Below are positions 1 through 13,205 of a stretch of DNA of 64,000 nucleotides, piece by piece (within the stretch, counting starts at the first letter, position 1; the number at the start of each line of letters is the position of its first letter). Origin of the DNA: Paenibacillus popilliae ATCC 14706 (GTDB lineage: Bacteria > Bacillota > Bacilli > Paenibacillales > Paenibacillaceae). The notes beneath the pieces are model-generated. The model was not told the origin of the DNA and searched no databases. It saw only the letters and a program-made list of their open reading frames with translations. Position numbers and translations under genes: made by a program. The stretch spans positions 1 through 64,000 of the forward strand of contig NZ_BALG01000256.1 in NCBI RefSeq assembly GCF_000315235.1, in the 5' to 3' direction.

Positions 1-109
1 ATTTCCCCTGTATATTTGCTCATCAGGCCGCCCGACACGTGCGGCATCAGTTCCAGGTAATTGTACCGTCAGTCCCCCGGAAGTTCGGCCTTCCCGCCAA
101 CGGGCAAGA

Positions 110-158
110 GCCTTGCTCCGCCGCCAGACCCGAGGGATCCGTACTGGCGAATCAAGGC
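110..158 (-). other. Stem-loop downstream of glutamate synthase
   Basis: Two nested inverted repeats (GCCTTG with CAAGGC, and CGCCAG with CTGGCG) form a hairpin about 30 bases past the glutamate synthase stop codon. The trailing sequence has only a weak T content, so it may be an imperfect terminator or an mRNA-stabilising element. The first 188 bases of the window otherwise show no gene. Confidence 0.3.
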
Positions 159-188
159 TACCGTAATCTATTTTAGTTGCCTCCGGTC

Positions 189-4817
<4,629 letters not shown>

Positions 4818-4895
4818 GAGGGCACCGTCCTTTCCTGATGTAATTGTATTCTGAACATGCGAAATCACATATTTATGCATTTCTATTGTTTCATC

Positions 4896-4924
4896 ATTTT
4901 ATCATCATGTTTTTTTTAGAGCAA
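4896..4924 (-). promoter_or_regulatory. Probable sigma-A promoter of gltB
   Basis: Reading leftward, TTGCTC and TAAAAT are separated by 17 bases. Transcription would start near 4889, leaving a leader of about 70 nt before the ATG at 4817. The region around it (4820-5130) is very AT-rich and holds no gene. Confidence 0.45.
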
Positions 4925-5136
4925 TTGAATGTTTTTATGGATTCGATAACTTATTCGGATATCGAGAGATTACGGTTCTATTATCCGTATTTTACACTAC
5001 ACTTGTATATAAGAACGTCCATCGATAACAATCTTATATATTGGTAATTATCATATATAATACTATATTTTATTAATCAATCCATAAGCGTACTCCTAAT
5101 CATTTCCTGTAGGAATCGAATTTTTATACATAAATC

Positions 5137-5169
5137 AAAAAAACTGTCCCTTTTTTCGGAAGATACAGT
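5137..5169 (-). terminator. Intrinsic terminator of the first Big2 gene
   Basis: On the minus strand ACTGT pairs with ACAGT, with a short inner TCC/GGG stem, and is followed by a run of seven T. It lies about 100 bases past the stop codon of the Big2 gene ending at 5270. Confidence 0.6.
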
Positions 5170-5223
5170 CTGCGGTTCACATTCTGTTTTGGTCTGGGAC
5201 GCAGATTTGCCCGCCAAATAAGG

Positions 5224-5258
5224 ACGGCCTGCCGCTTCCTAGGAAGCCGACAGGCCGT
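5224..5258. repeat. Hairpin repeat, copy 1 (end of duplicated unit)
   Basis: ACGGCCTG and CAGGCCGT enclose the perfect palindrome GCTTCCTAGGAAGC just after the Big2 stop codon. Almost the same sequence recurs at 8562-8596, after the second Big2 gene. It marks the downstream end of the duplicated unit. Confidence 0.7.
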
Positions 5259-5269
5259 ACATGATTGCT

Positions 5270-7462
5270 TTATTTCACGCTGACACGCAGCGACGTGCTC
5301 TTGCCATCGAAGGTCAGCTTCACGCTGGTCGAGCCTTTCGACACACCCTGAACGCTGCCCCGCTCCACCTTCACATTCGTATTGGATGGTACGAACGTGA
5401 CAGAGGAAGTGACATCGACGACTTGCCCGGTGTCGTAGATCGCACTCACCTTCCAGTTCTCTTTCTGACCGACAGTCAGCTTCACACTGTTCGGCTCGGC
5501 AATCAGCTTCGTCAGCTTCGGTTCCACTGTGACAGGCACTTCCAGCTTCTGTCCCTGGAACTCGCCGACCAGCAGCGTGCTGCCGATAGCGACTCCCTTG
5601 ACGGATGCGCCTTTCACCGTCGCTACCTTTTCATTGTCAGACTTCCAATCCACCTTGGATCCGAGCGAAACCTTCTTCCCGTTCTTGTAGTAGCCCGTTA
5701 CCTTGATGCTCTGGCTCTTCTTGACATTCAAGGTGAGCTTCTCCGGTTCAATCTCGAAGCGGACAACCTCTTCTTCAATCGTGACTTTGACCGATATTTT
5801 GAGATTCGCATAGGTTCCGTTCAACGTCACCTTGCTTGCCACCAGTCCTTTGAGCTTGCCGTTCACGACGAGCAGATTCGGAGAGCTCGACTCCCACTCC
5901 ACTTCGGAGGTGATATTCTCCTCGTCCCCGTTCATATAGATGACCGTCACATCCGGAACCAGCTGCTCCCGTCCCGTTACGATATTCATTTCCGCCGTGT
6001 TCGTTTGGAGAATGAGCGCTTTGCGCTTTACGGTCACTGCCATCGAAATCGTATGGTCGCGCACAGTCGCGGTCAGGGTAGCCGTTCCCAAGCTCTCCGC
6101 CTTCATCTTCTCGTCTTCAATGGAAATGACGCTGGTATTGGAACTCTTCCATTCCGTCAGATCGGATACATCTACGGTGTCTCCTCCCAGTGTAACCGCG
6201 CTTACTTTCGGCAGGCTTTGGGATTCTTCCAAATAAATATCCATCTTGCGGATGCCGTCTTTATCTTTATCCTTGTCTTCCTCCGGCCATTTCAGCTTCT
6301 CGATCGCCGGAATGACATTCACTTCAATCGATTTGGACAGTCCTTTGTACTTCGCCGTCACGGTCGCTGTGCCGGCTGCCTTGGCATAGACCTGGCCCTT
6401 CTCGACCGTCACTGCCATCATATTGCTCGATGTCCATTCCGCGAGATGCGTGACCTCTTCCTGCGTGTCGGCCGAGTTCAGGACGAACGTCTGCACATTC
6501 AGCGGCGCGTCGCCCAGAAGCATCGTCTGCTTCTTGTCCGGCGAGATGCGCATCGCCTGGTACGACGGACGAACAACGACCGTGACCGATTTCGTCACGC
6601 CCAGATAGGTGGCTGTAATCGTTGCCGTACCAACGCCGATCGGCTTGACGGTACCGTCCTTCACTTCCGCGACGCTGCTGTCGCTTGTCGACCAATCCGC
6701 CTTGTCGGTCACATCCTCCAGATCGCCATCCTTCATCTTTGCCTTCGCGATCACGTTGACCGCCTCGTCGCCGAACTCAAATTCAATCAGCTTGTCGGGA
6801 GACAATGTCAATTCCTCATACGGAAGCTCGACTTTGATCTTGATTTTGCTGCTCAAGCCTTTATGCTTGACCGTGATTTCGGCTTCGCCCTTATCCTTCA
6901 GCGTAAGCTTGCCCTTGTCCACCTCGACAACACTCGTATCGGAAGAACTCCATGAAGCGTCGGTGGTTACATCGTTCTCCGTATTTGCTTCCTGGTCAAA
7001 AGCGAATGCCTTCCAGTTCGGATTCATGCCAAGGTAAAGAGTCGTTTCTTTGTCGATATCTACGCCGGTATCTGCGGCACGTATACTCAATTCATCATAC
7101 ATGAGATTGGAGATGACCGTCTTCTTCAAGGTATACCCTTGGTACTTCGCCGTAATCTCCGAGGTCCCCTTGCCGACGCCCTTTACCCAGCCCGCGTCTA
7201 CCTCGACCGCGCTCGGATTGGAGGAGCTCCATGTCGCCTTACCGGTCACATCCTTTCTTTCTCCATCGATCGTACCGATCAGCTTCAATTGAACGGACTG
7301 TCCATCCACCAAGACATGAATCGGTGACACATCAGATTCGAATTGGACATCCGTTACCGTGTCCGCAGCGTTAGCCACTCCATTGATCGGCAGTAAGCCG
7401 ATCACAAGCGCGAAGACCAACACGACGCTGAGCCACGAAGTTCTTTTCCAAGTTGGGTTCAC
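5270..7462 (-). CDS. Secreted protein of bacterial Ig-like (Big2) repeats, copy A
   Basis: 730 residues from a GTG start with GGAAGGGAG about ten bases upstream. Residues 1-33 are a signal peptide (basic WKRTSW start, hydrophobic core, cleavage after ANA). The remainder is about eight Big2-like modules of roughly 80-95 residues, each with the W-x-S-S/T-x-N/D and G-x-G-T/S-A-x-I/V-T-A-x-Y signatures. There is no LPXTG, SLH or other visible anchor, so the product is released or held non-covalently. Such repeats are known from adhesins and surface proteins; the ligand is unknown. The gene lies downstream of a divergently numbered but co-directional TetR gene and is paralogous to the gene at 8608-11028. 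Confidence 0.85.
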   Translation of the reverse strand: MNPTWKRTSWLSVVLVFALVIGLLPINGVANAADTVTDVQFESDVSPIHVLVDGQSVQLKLIGTIDGERKDVTGKATWSSSNPSAVEVDAGWVKGVGKGTSEITAKYQGYTLKKTVISNLMYDELSIRAADTGVDIDKETTLYLGMNPNWKAFAFDQEANTENDVTTDASWSSSDTSVVEVDKGKLTLKDKGEAEITVKHKGLSSKIKIKVELPYEELTLSPDKLIEFEFGDEAVNVIAKAKMKDGDLEDVTDKADWSTSDSSVAEVKDGTVKPIGVGTATITATYLGVTKSVTVVVRPSYQAMRISPDKKQTMLLGDAPLNVQTFVLNSADTQEEVTHLAEWTSSNMMAVTVEKGQVYAKAAGTATVTAKYKGLSKSIEVNVIPAIEKLKWPEEDKDKDKDGIRKMDIYLEESQSLPKVSAVTLGGDTVDVSDLTEWKSSNTSVISIEDEKMKAESLGTATLTATVRDHTISMAVTVKRKALILQTNTAEMNIVTGREQLVPDVTVIYMNGDEENITSEVEWESSSPNLLVVNGKLKGLVASKVTLNGTYANLKISVKVTIEEEVVRFEIEPEKLTLNVKKSQSIKVTGYYKNGKKVSLGSKVDWKSDNEKVATVKGASVKGVAIGSTLLVGEFQGQKLEVPVTVEPKLTKLIAEPNSVKLTVGQKENWKVSAIYDTGQVVDVTSSVTFVPSNTNVKVERGSVQGVSKGSTSVKLTFDGKSTSLRVSVK

Positions 7463-7674
7463 TCTTTATCTTCTCCCTTCCAGCCTTACCTTTCACTATG
7501 TACATTATTATATAACGGACAAAAGACGGTAAAATGTTACCTCATCCCAGAAAAAAATAAGTGTTCCTCCTCGATTTAGGTCTTATTTCCTATACCCATC
7601 CACATACGTCTCACAGGGCCGTTCGTCGCATCATCCAACAAAAAAAGCCCTTGGTAGCGGTCATCCGCCGCAAC

Positions 7675-7721
7675 AAAAAAGATATCTGGCCAACAGCCTT
7701 GCGGTCGCGGACCAGATATCT
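7675..7721 (-). terminator. Intrinsic terminator of the TetR gene
   Basis: On the minus strand AGATATCTGG pairs with CCAGATATCT and is followed by TTTTTT. It sits about 25 bases past the TetR stop codon and separates it from the Big2 gene downstream. Confidence 0.85.
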
Positions 7722-7743
7722 CCTCTATTGTAATCGGCAAATT

Positions 7744-8316
7744 TCACGGCGCAAGCCCTTCCATAAAATGAAGCCGGAAATGGATTTTAATCTCTTCCTT
7801 GTCAAGTGGATGATACAGCTTATTCCATTCTGTCGTCAGCGCCTTGTACATCTGCAGCATAACAAAGCTGATAATCCTCGGATTATCCCCCTTCACTTCG
7901 CCCTTATCCATGGCGAGACGCACCTGGCGTTCAATATAGGCGAGCAGCTCGCTCTCCAGCTTCTGAAACGCCTCTCGGGCCATTGGCGTGCCCAGGTCGC
8001 GGACTTCCTGCGAGAGCTTGATGGCCAGCTCATGGCGGCCCCGGAATTCAAGCACCCGATCAAGGACGCGATACAGATTGTCGAAGAAAGGCTTGTCTTC
8101 CTGAATTTCTCGGTCGGCAATTGCTTTCATTTCCATAATCAATTGTTGTAAAATCTCATCAAAGAGTTCTTCCTTGTTCGTGAAGAACGTGTAAATCGTT
8201 CCCTTCCCTACCTTGGCGATCTTGGCGACTTGATCCATCGTCGTCGCCTTATAGCCGAACAAAGCAAAGGACTGGGCGGCCGCATCTACGATGAGCTTAC
8301 GGCGGTCAACGGACAT
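7744..8316 (-). CDS. TetR/AcrR family transcriptional regulator
   Basis: 190 residues when started at the ATG at 8316, which has AAGGAGG nine bases upstream. An in-frame ATG at 8367 lacks such a site. The first 50 residues form the TetR helix-turn-helix (A-x-x-x-F-x-x-x-G-Y-x-x-T-T-M-D-Q-V-A-K, then GKGTIYTFF). The rest is a helical ligand-binding domain without a recognisable ligand class. It has its own terminator and lies between two paralogous Big2 genes. It may autoregulate or control its neighbours, but no operator can be assigned. A decayed copy is present at 11215-11474. Confidence 0.9.
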   Translation of the reverse strand: MSVDRRKLIVDAAAQSFALFGYKATTMDQVAKIAKVGKGTIYTFFTNKEELFDEILQQLIMEMKAIADREIQEDKPFFDNLYRVLDRVLEFRGRHELAIKLSQEVRDLGTPMAREAFQKLESELLAYIERQVRLAMDKGEVKGDNPRIISFVMLQMYKALTTEWNKLYHPLDKEEIKIHFRLHFMEGLAP

Positions 8317-8561
8317 GTACTCCGCCTCCTTCCTCCCGCTGGGAGGCTGATGTGACTGAATGACCATTATAATTTTCCGGTTAACCTCTTTATACTATCG
8401 AAAATAGCATATATCCGGCTTGTTTTCAACTTTGACAGCTTCCGCATACTGTTCTTCTATAATATTGTCACCCTATAACGGGTCTGAGATAAAAGAAGTG
8501 AAGGTACTCGTCGTGGAAAATCATAGATGGGCGGATGCTGAACTCGCGTATCGGCGCCAGG

Positions 8562-8596
8562 ATGGCCTGCCGCTTCCCAGGAAGCCGACAGGCCGT
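8562..8596. repeat. Hairpin repeat, copy 2
   Basis: Near-identical to the hairpin at 5224-5258 (GGCCTG/CAGGCC around CGCTTCCCAGGAAGCCG), again directly after a Big2 gene stop codon. It begins the second copy of the duplicated unit. Confidence 0.65.
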
Positions 8597-8607
8597 ACAT
8601 GAACGCC

Positions 8608-11028
8608 TTATTTCACGCTGATACGCATCGACGTGCTCTTGCCTCCGAAGGTCAGCTTTACGCTGGTCGAGCCTTTGGACACGCCCTTCACTCTGCCCCG
8701 CTCCACCTTCACATTTGCATTGGATGGCACGAACGTGACGCTGAAAGTGACATTGACGGCTTCCCCAGTGTCGTAGATCGCCTTTACTTTCCAGTAGGCT
8801 TCCTCGCCGACAGTCAGCTTCTCACTGTTCGGTTCGGCAATCAGCTTCATCACCTTCGGCACTACTGTGACAGGCACTTCCAGCTTCTGCCCCTGGAACA
8901 CGCCGACCAGCATCGTGCTGCCGATAGCGACTCCCTTGACGGACGCGCCTTTCACCATCGCTACCTTTTCATTGCCCGAATACCACTTTACCTTGGATTC
9001 GAGCGAAACCTTCTTCCCATTCTTGTAGTAGCCCGTTACCTTGATGCTCTGGCTCTTCTTCAGATTCAAGGTGAGCTGCCCCGGTTCAATCTCGAAGCGG
9101 ACAAGCTTTTCTTCAACATCTTCAACCGCTTCCTGGCCAATGGTCAGCTTCACACTGTTCGATTCGGCAATCTGCTTCGTCAGCTTCGGCTCCACTATGA
9201 CAGGCACTTCCAGCTTCTGCCCCTGGAACTCGCCGACCAGCCGCGTACTGCCGATAGCGACTCCCTTGACGGACGTGCCTTTCACCGTCGCTATCTTTTC
9301 ATTGGCCGACTTCCAATCCACCTTGGATCCGAGCGAAATCTTCTTCCCATTCTTATAGTAGCCCGTTACCTTAATGCGCTGGCTCTTCTTCAAATCCAAG
9401 GCGAGCTTCCCCGGTTCAATCTCGAAGCGAACAACCTCTTCTTCAATCGTAACTTTAATCGTAACTTTGACCGATATTTTCACATTGTCATAGGTTCCGA
9501 TCAACATCGCTGTGCCTGGCACCAGTCCTTTAAGCTTACCGTCCACGACAAGCAGATTCGGAGAGCTCGACTCCCATTTCATTTCGGAGGTGATATTCTC
9601 CTCATCCCCGTTCATATAGATGGCCGTTACATCCGGAACCGGCTGCTCCCGTCCCGCTACGATGTTCATTTTGCCCGTGTACGTTTGGAGAATGGGCGCT
9701 TTGCGCTTCACGGTCACTTCCATCGAAATGGTATGGTTACGCACGGTCGCGGTCAGGATGGCCGTCCCCCGGCTCTCTGCCTTCATCTTCCCGTCTTCAA
9801 TGGAAATGACGCCGGTATTGGAGCTCTGCCATTCCGCCAGATCGGATACATCTACGTTTTCTATCCCCAGCCTTAAAATTGCCTCTACCTTCGGCAGACT
9901 CTGGGAATCTTCCATATAGATATCCATCTTGCGGATGCCGCCATTATCGGTATTGTCTTCTTCCGGCCAATCTAGCCGCCGCACGTTATCCGCCGAAATA
10001 ACCTTCACGCTAATTGATTTCGACAGTCCTTTATACTTCGCCGTCACGGTCGCAGTGCCAGCTCTCTTCGCATAGAACTGACCCTGGTGTACCGTCACCG
10101 CATGGTTCGATGTCCATTCTGCGAGATGCCATTCCGTGAGATGCGTGACCTCTTCCTGCTCGCCCTCCGAATTCAGAACGAACGTCTGCACATTCAGCGG
10201 CTCACTGTCCAGGAACATCGTCTGCTGCTTGTCCGGCGAAATACGCATCGCCTTGTACGACGGACGAACAACGGCCGTGACCGACTTCGTCACGCCCAGA
10301 TAAGTGGCCGTAATCGTTGCCGTGCCGACACCGATCGGCTTGACGGCGCCGTCCTTCACTTCCACGACATCGCTATCGCTTGTCGACCAATCCGCCTTGT
10401 CGGTCACATTCTCCAGATTGCCATCCTTCATCTTCGCCTTTGCGGTCACGTTGATCGCCTTGTCGCCGAACTTAAATTCAATCAGCTTGCCCGGAGACAA
10501 TGTCAACTCTTTGCATGGAGGCTCGACCTTGATCTTGATGTTGCTGGTCAAGCCTTTATGCTTGACGGTAATCTTGGCCTCACCCTTGTCCTTCAGCGAA
10601 AGCTTGCCCTTATCCACCTCGACAACGCTCGGGTTGGAAGATCTCCATGAAGCGTCGGTAGTTACATCGTTCTCTGTATTCCCCGCTTTGTCAAAAGCGA
10701 ACGCTTTCCAGTCCAGCTTCATGCCAGGGTATAAGTTCATTTCTTTGTCGATATTTACGCCGGTATCTGCTGAACGTATGCCCAATTTTTCATACATATA
10801 ATTGGGGATAGCCTTCTTCTCCGAGGTTCCCCCTTGGTACTTCTCCGTAATCTCCGGAGTCGTCTTGCTGTCGCCGCTTCCCCAGCCCGCCGATTCATCA
10901 GACTCAAACTGGACGTCCGTCCCCCCCCATTCTGCGTTAGCCACTCCATGCAACGGCAGCAAGCCGATCACAAGCGCGCATACCAACATGACGCTGAGCC
11001 ACGAAGTTCTTTTCCACGTTAGGTTCAC
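8608..11028 (-). CDS. Secreted protein of Big2 repeats, copy B
   Basis: 806 residues from a GTG start with GAGAGGAG upstream, and a signal peptide ending near ANA (residue 32). It parallels copy A almost module by module, with two differences. About 40-50 residues of the first module are missing. Near the C-terminus the module starting VRFEIEPG is present twice, joined through about 25 residues of the next module, which explains the greater length. Directly after the signal peptide the coding strand carries a G8 run (10921-10928). Another C8 run lies upstream at 11147-11154. No cell-wall anchor is visible. The reading frame is intact here. Confidence 0.85.
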   Translation of the reverse strand: MNLTWKRTSWLSVMLVCALVIGLLPLHGVANAEWGGTDVQFESDESAGWGSGDSKTTPEITEKYQGGTSEKKAIPNYMYEKLGIRSADTGVNIDKEMNLYPGMKLDWKAFAFDKAGNTENDVTTDASWRSSNPSVVEVDKGKLSLKDKGEAKITVKHKGLTSNIKIKVEPPCKELTLSPGKLIEFKFGDKAINVTAKAKMKDGNLENVTDKADWSTSDSDVVEVKDGAVKPIGVGTATITATYLGVTKSVTAVVRPSYKAMRISPDKQQTMFLDSEPLNVQTFVLNSEGEQEEVTHLTEWHLAEWTSNHAVTVHQGQFYAKRAGTATVTAKYKGLSKSISVKVISADNVRRLDWPEEDNTDNGGIRKMDIYMEDSQSLPKVEAILRLGIENVDVSDLAEWQSSNTGVISIEDGKMKAESRGTAILTATVRNHTISMEVTVKRKAPILQTYTGKMNIVAGREQPVPDVTAIYMNGDEENITSEMKWESSSPNLLVVDGKLKGLVPGTAMLIGTYDNVKISVKVTIKVTIEEEVVRFEIEPGKLALDLKKSQRIKVTGYYKNGKKISLGSKVDWKSANEKIATVKGTSVKGVAIGSTRLVGEFQGQKLEVPVIVEPKLTKQIAESNSVKLTIGQEAVEDVEEKLVRFEIEPGQLTLNLKKSQSIKVTGYYKNGKKVSLESKVKWYSGNEKVAMVKGASVKGVAIGSTMLVGVFQGQKLEVPVTVVPKVMKLIAEPNSEKLTVGEEAYWKVKAIYDTGEAVNVTFSVTFVPSNANVKVERGRVKGVSKGSTSVKLTFGGKSTSMRISVK

Positions 11029-11214
11029 TCTTCATCTTCTCCTCTCAAGCTATGTGTTGCACCAAAAATATACAAATCGGCGCTAGCTTTATATACGGAT
11101 AAAAGACGAAAAAATGTTACCTCAAGGCAGATAAATAGGATAAGCGCCCCCCCCTATTCGGAACTTCCTTCCTATGCCATCTGCCTGTCTCACAGGTCCG
11201 TAAGTCGCATCATC

Positions 11215-11474
11215 CAACAGAAAAAGCCCATGACAGAGGTCATCCGCCGGGCTTGATGGCCAGCCTATGGCGGCACCGGAATTCAAGCACCTGAATCAAG
11301 GACACGATACAGATTGTACAAAAAAGGCTTGTCTTCCTAAATTTCTCGGTCGGCAACCCCTTTTATTTCCATAATCAATTGTTGTAAAATCTCATCAAAG
11401 AGTTCTACCTTGTTCCTGAAGTGACTGAATGACCATAATAATTTTTCGGTTACCCTCGTTATACTATTATCATG
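11215..11474 (-). pseudogene. Remnant of a duplicated TetR gene
   Basis: 11250-11415 matches 8026-8190 inside the intact TetR gene, and 11415-11474 matches the region upstream of that gene (8351-8411). The left junction at TCATCCGCCG removes the TetR C-terminus and terminator. The right junction at TTCCTGAAG removes about 165 bases, including the start codon and helix-turn-helix. Only the middle of the gene remains, with extra indels. Confidence 0.8.
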
Positions 11475-11526
11475 CAGTAAGATGCTTCCTTTTCATTTTC
11501 CGGTTATAATGAGAGTAGGTGAGAAT

Positions 11527-12633
11527 ATGCGAAAAAAAAGAATTCTTCTGTTATCCGAAGGCTTTGGAACCGGACATACGCAGGCAGCCTATGCATTGTC
11601 CGTCGGGATCAGGCAGTTGGCTCCGGAAGTGCAGACCCGCGTCATGGAACTGGGCAAATTTTTGAACCCAACGGTCGCTCCTTTAATTTTTGCAGCCTAT
11701 CGCAAAACGATCAGCGTGTCTCCGAAGCTGGTCGGCATGCTCTACCGCAAGCAATATAAAAAATCATTGAATCGGGTTACGCAATCGGCGCTGCATCGCA
11801 TATTCTATACGCAAGCTTCTCATGTCATCAGACAGCTGCGGCCGGATGCCATTGTCTGCACTCATCCGTTTCCCAGTATCGTCGTTTCCCGGTTGAAGCG
11901 GGCGGGATTCGACATTCCTTTGTATACGCTGATTACCGATTATGACGCACATGGCACCTGGATCACGCCGGAAGTGAACAAATATCTTGTCTCGGCCTCC
12001 GAGGTGGAGCAGAAGCTGCTCCAGCGGGGCATCTCCCCCGAGCAGATTATCGTCTCCGGCATTCCCGTCCATCCGAAGTTCTGGGAGCGCTGCCCGCAAG
12101 CAGAGGCCCAGCAGCGGCTCGGCCTGAAGCCGCTCCCGACCGTCATGCTGATGGGCGGAGGCTGGGGCCTCGCCCTGGACGAAGAACTGCTGCGTTATAT
12201 GTCGAAGTACCGGGATCAGATCCAGCTTCTCCTCTGCATGGGAAGCAATGAGAAGGCGATGCAGCGGATCGAGCAGGACCCGATCTTCTCGCACCCGAAT
12301 ATCCGGATCTTCGGTTATACACAGGAAGTATCGATGCTGATGGACGCTTCCGACCTGCTTATTACGAAGCCGGGAGGCATGACCTGTACGGAAGGGATGA
12401 TGAAGGGGATTCCTATGATCTTCCATGCGCCGATTCCCGGACAGGAGGAAGAGAACTGCGGCTTCTTCATTGAGCACGGCCTGGGGGAACTGCTGGAATC
12501 GAGAGAGACGATCGACCGCTGGTTCAATGATTTGAGTCAACACTATGAGACGCTTCGGAAGAAGCGGCAGCTCGGGCCTTCCCCGGAAATGAAGCCAGAC
12601 GGCTGCCCGCGCGCCGTCATTGATTTGCTCTAA
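11527..12633 (+). CDS. MGDG-synthase/UgtP-family glycolipid glycosyltransferase
   Basis: 368 residues from the ATG at 11527 (AGTAGGTGAG just upstream); the in-frame codon at 11482 lacks a site. The N-terminal half has the LSEGFGTGHTQAA loop typical of diacylglycerol glycosyltransferases and the DxxxCTHPFPS and TLITDYDAHGTW segments of the MGDG synthase N-terminal domain. The C-terminal half has MGGGWGL and the nucleotide-sugar-binding KPGGMTCTEGMMKGIPM motif. This is a GT-B enzyme of family GT28, likely to transfer glucose or galactose from a UDP-sugar to diacylglycerol at the inner face of the membrane, as in glycolipid or lipoteichoic-acid anchor synthesis. Length matches UgtP (about 380). 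The exact sugar and processivity are not determined. Confidence 0.85.
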   Translation: MRKKRILLLSEGFGTGHTQAAYALSVGIRQLAPEVQTRVMELGKFLNPTVAPLIFAAYRKTISVSPKLVGMLYRKQYKKSLNRVTQSALHRIFYTQASHVIRQLRPDAIVCTHPFPSIVVSRLKRAGFDIPLYTLITDYDAHGTWITPEVNKYLVSASEVEQKLLQRGISPEQIIVSGIPVHPKFWERCPQAEAQQRLGLKPLPTVMLMGGGWGLALDEELLRYMSKYRDQIQLLLCMGSNEKAMQRIEQDPIFSHPNIRIFGYTQEVSMLMDASDLLITKPGGMTCTEGMMKGIPMIFHAPIPGQEEENCGFFIEHGLGELLESRETIDRWFNDLSQHYETLRKKRQLGPSPEMKPDGCPRAVIDLL

Positions 12634-12680
12634 CGCGACATCCGCAATCCTGAATATAAATATAAAGGAATGATTCACTT

Positions 12681-13058
12681 ATGATGTTCACCCCGGTAGG
12701 GTTCGCAGGCTACCTTATTATTGGACTGGCACTGCTGTCCAGGACGCTCGGCTGGATAACGAATTCCTTCCTGTTCGCCGCGCTGATCATTGCCGGCTTC
12801 TTCTGCTTCGGCATCGTGGAGAACCGTTGGGGACGACGGCACTGGCTTGTCCGGTATCTCGATTACACGCCGCTTATGGTTCTCATCATTGCCTATGTGG
12901 CGGCCGGGAACGAGGTTCCCCAATACGTGGCGATTGCGCTGCTGTTCCCGCTCGGCGCCACCAGCTCCTACGGAGCGGTACGCCTCGCGCGCACGAAGAA
13001 GTACCGGACAATGCCGGTCATCGACGAGCATAAGAAGGAACCGCCGAAGTTCCAGTGA
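12681..13058 (+). CDS. Small integral membrane protein
   Basis: 125 residues with AAAGGA eleven bases before the ATG. Four hydrophobic stretches fit three or four membrane helices (about residues 6-20, 28-46, 62-75, 80-100), with a basic tail rich in Lys. I do not recognise the family. It follows the glycosyltransferase by 47 bases on the same strand and ends at a shared terminator, so the two are probably cotranscribed. Confidence 0.75.
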   Translation: MMFTPVGFAGYLIIGLALLSRTLGWITNSFLFAALIIAGFFCFGIVENRWGRRHWLVRYLDYTPLMVLIIAYVAAGNEVPQYVAIALLFPLGATSSYGAVRLARTKKYRTMPVIDEHKKEPPKFQ

Positions 13059-13120
13059 CCCGATGCCATCCCCTCGCTCTGGCATCATACTCGCGTGCGC
13101 TAGCATATACCGTGAACGAA

Positions 13121-13146
13121 AAAAGAGGCCCTTGCGGCCTCTTTTC
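13121..13146. terminator. Bidirectional intrinsic terminator
   Basis: AAAAGAGGCC-CTTGC-GGCCTCTTTT can end both the rightward glycosyltransferase operon and the leftward NlpC/P60 gene; the minus strand has TTTTTT after the stem. Confidence 0.9.
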
Positions 13147-13205
13147 CTATAGAGATGAAAGGAAATATACGTGCTGATGAAAGCGTTCAGCAAGTGGTGC
13201 TAGTC

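Larger units (their letters stand above)
5224..11474. repeat. Tandem duplication of a Big2-TetR unit
   Basis: Unit A covers about 5224-8411 and unit B about 8562-11474. Matching landmarks occur in the same order: the hairpin (5224, 8562), a Big2 gene (5270, 8608), the intergenic block ending TCATCCGCCG (7661, 11240), TetR coding sequence (7744-8316, remnant 11250-11415), and the TetR upstream region beginning GTGACTGAATGACCAT (8351, 11420). Unit B has lost most of its TetR gene through two internal deletions. Confidence 0.85.

Noticed and set aside
5261-6955. Long plus-strand frame of 564 codons opposite Big2 copy A (and a similar one at 8599-9876)
   Set aside because: Arg/His/Leu-rich shadow of the repeat protein; its own repeats simply mirror the Big2 modules.
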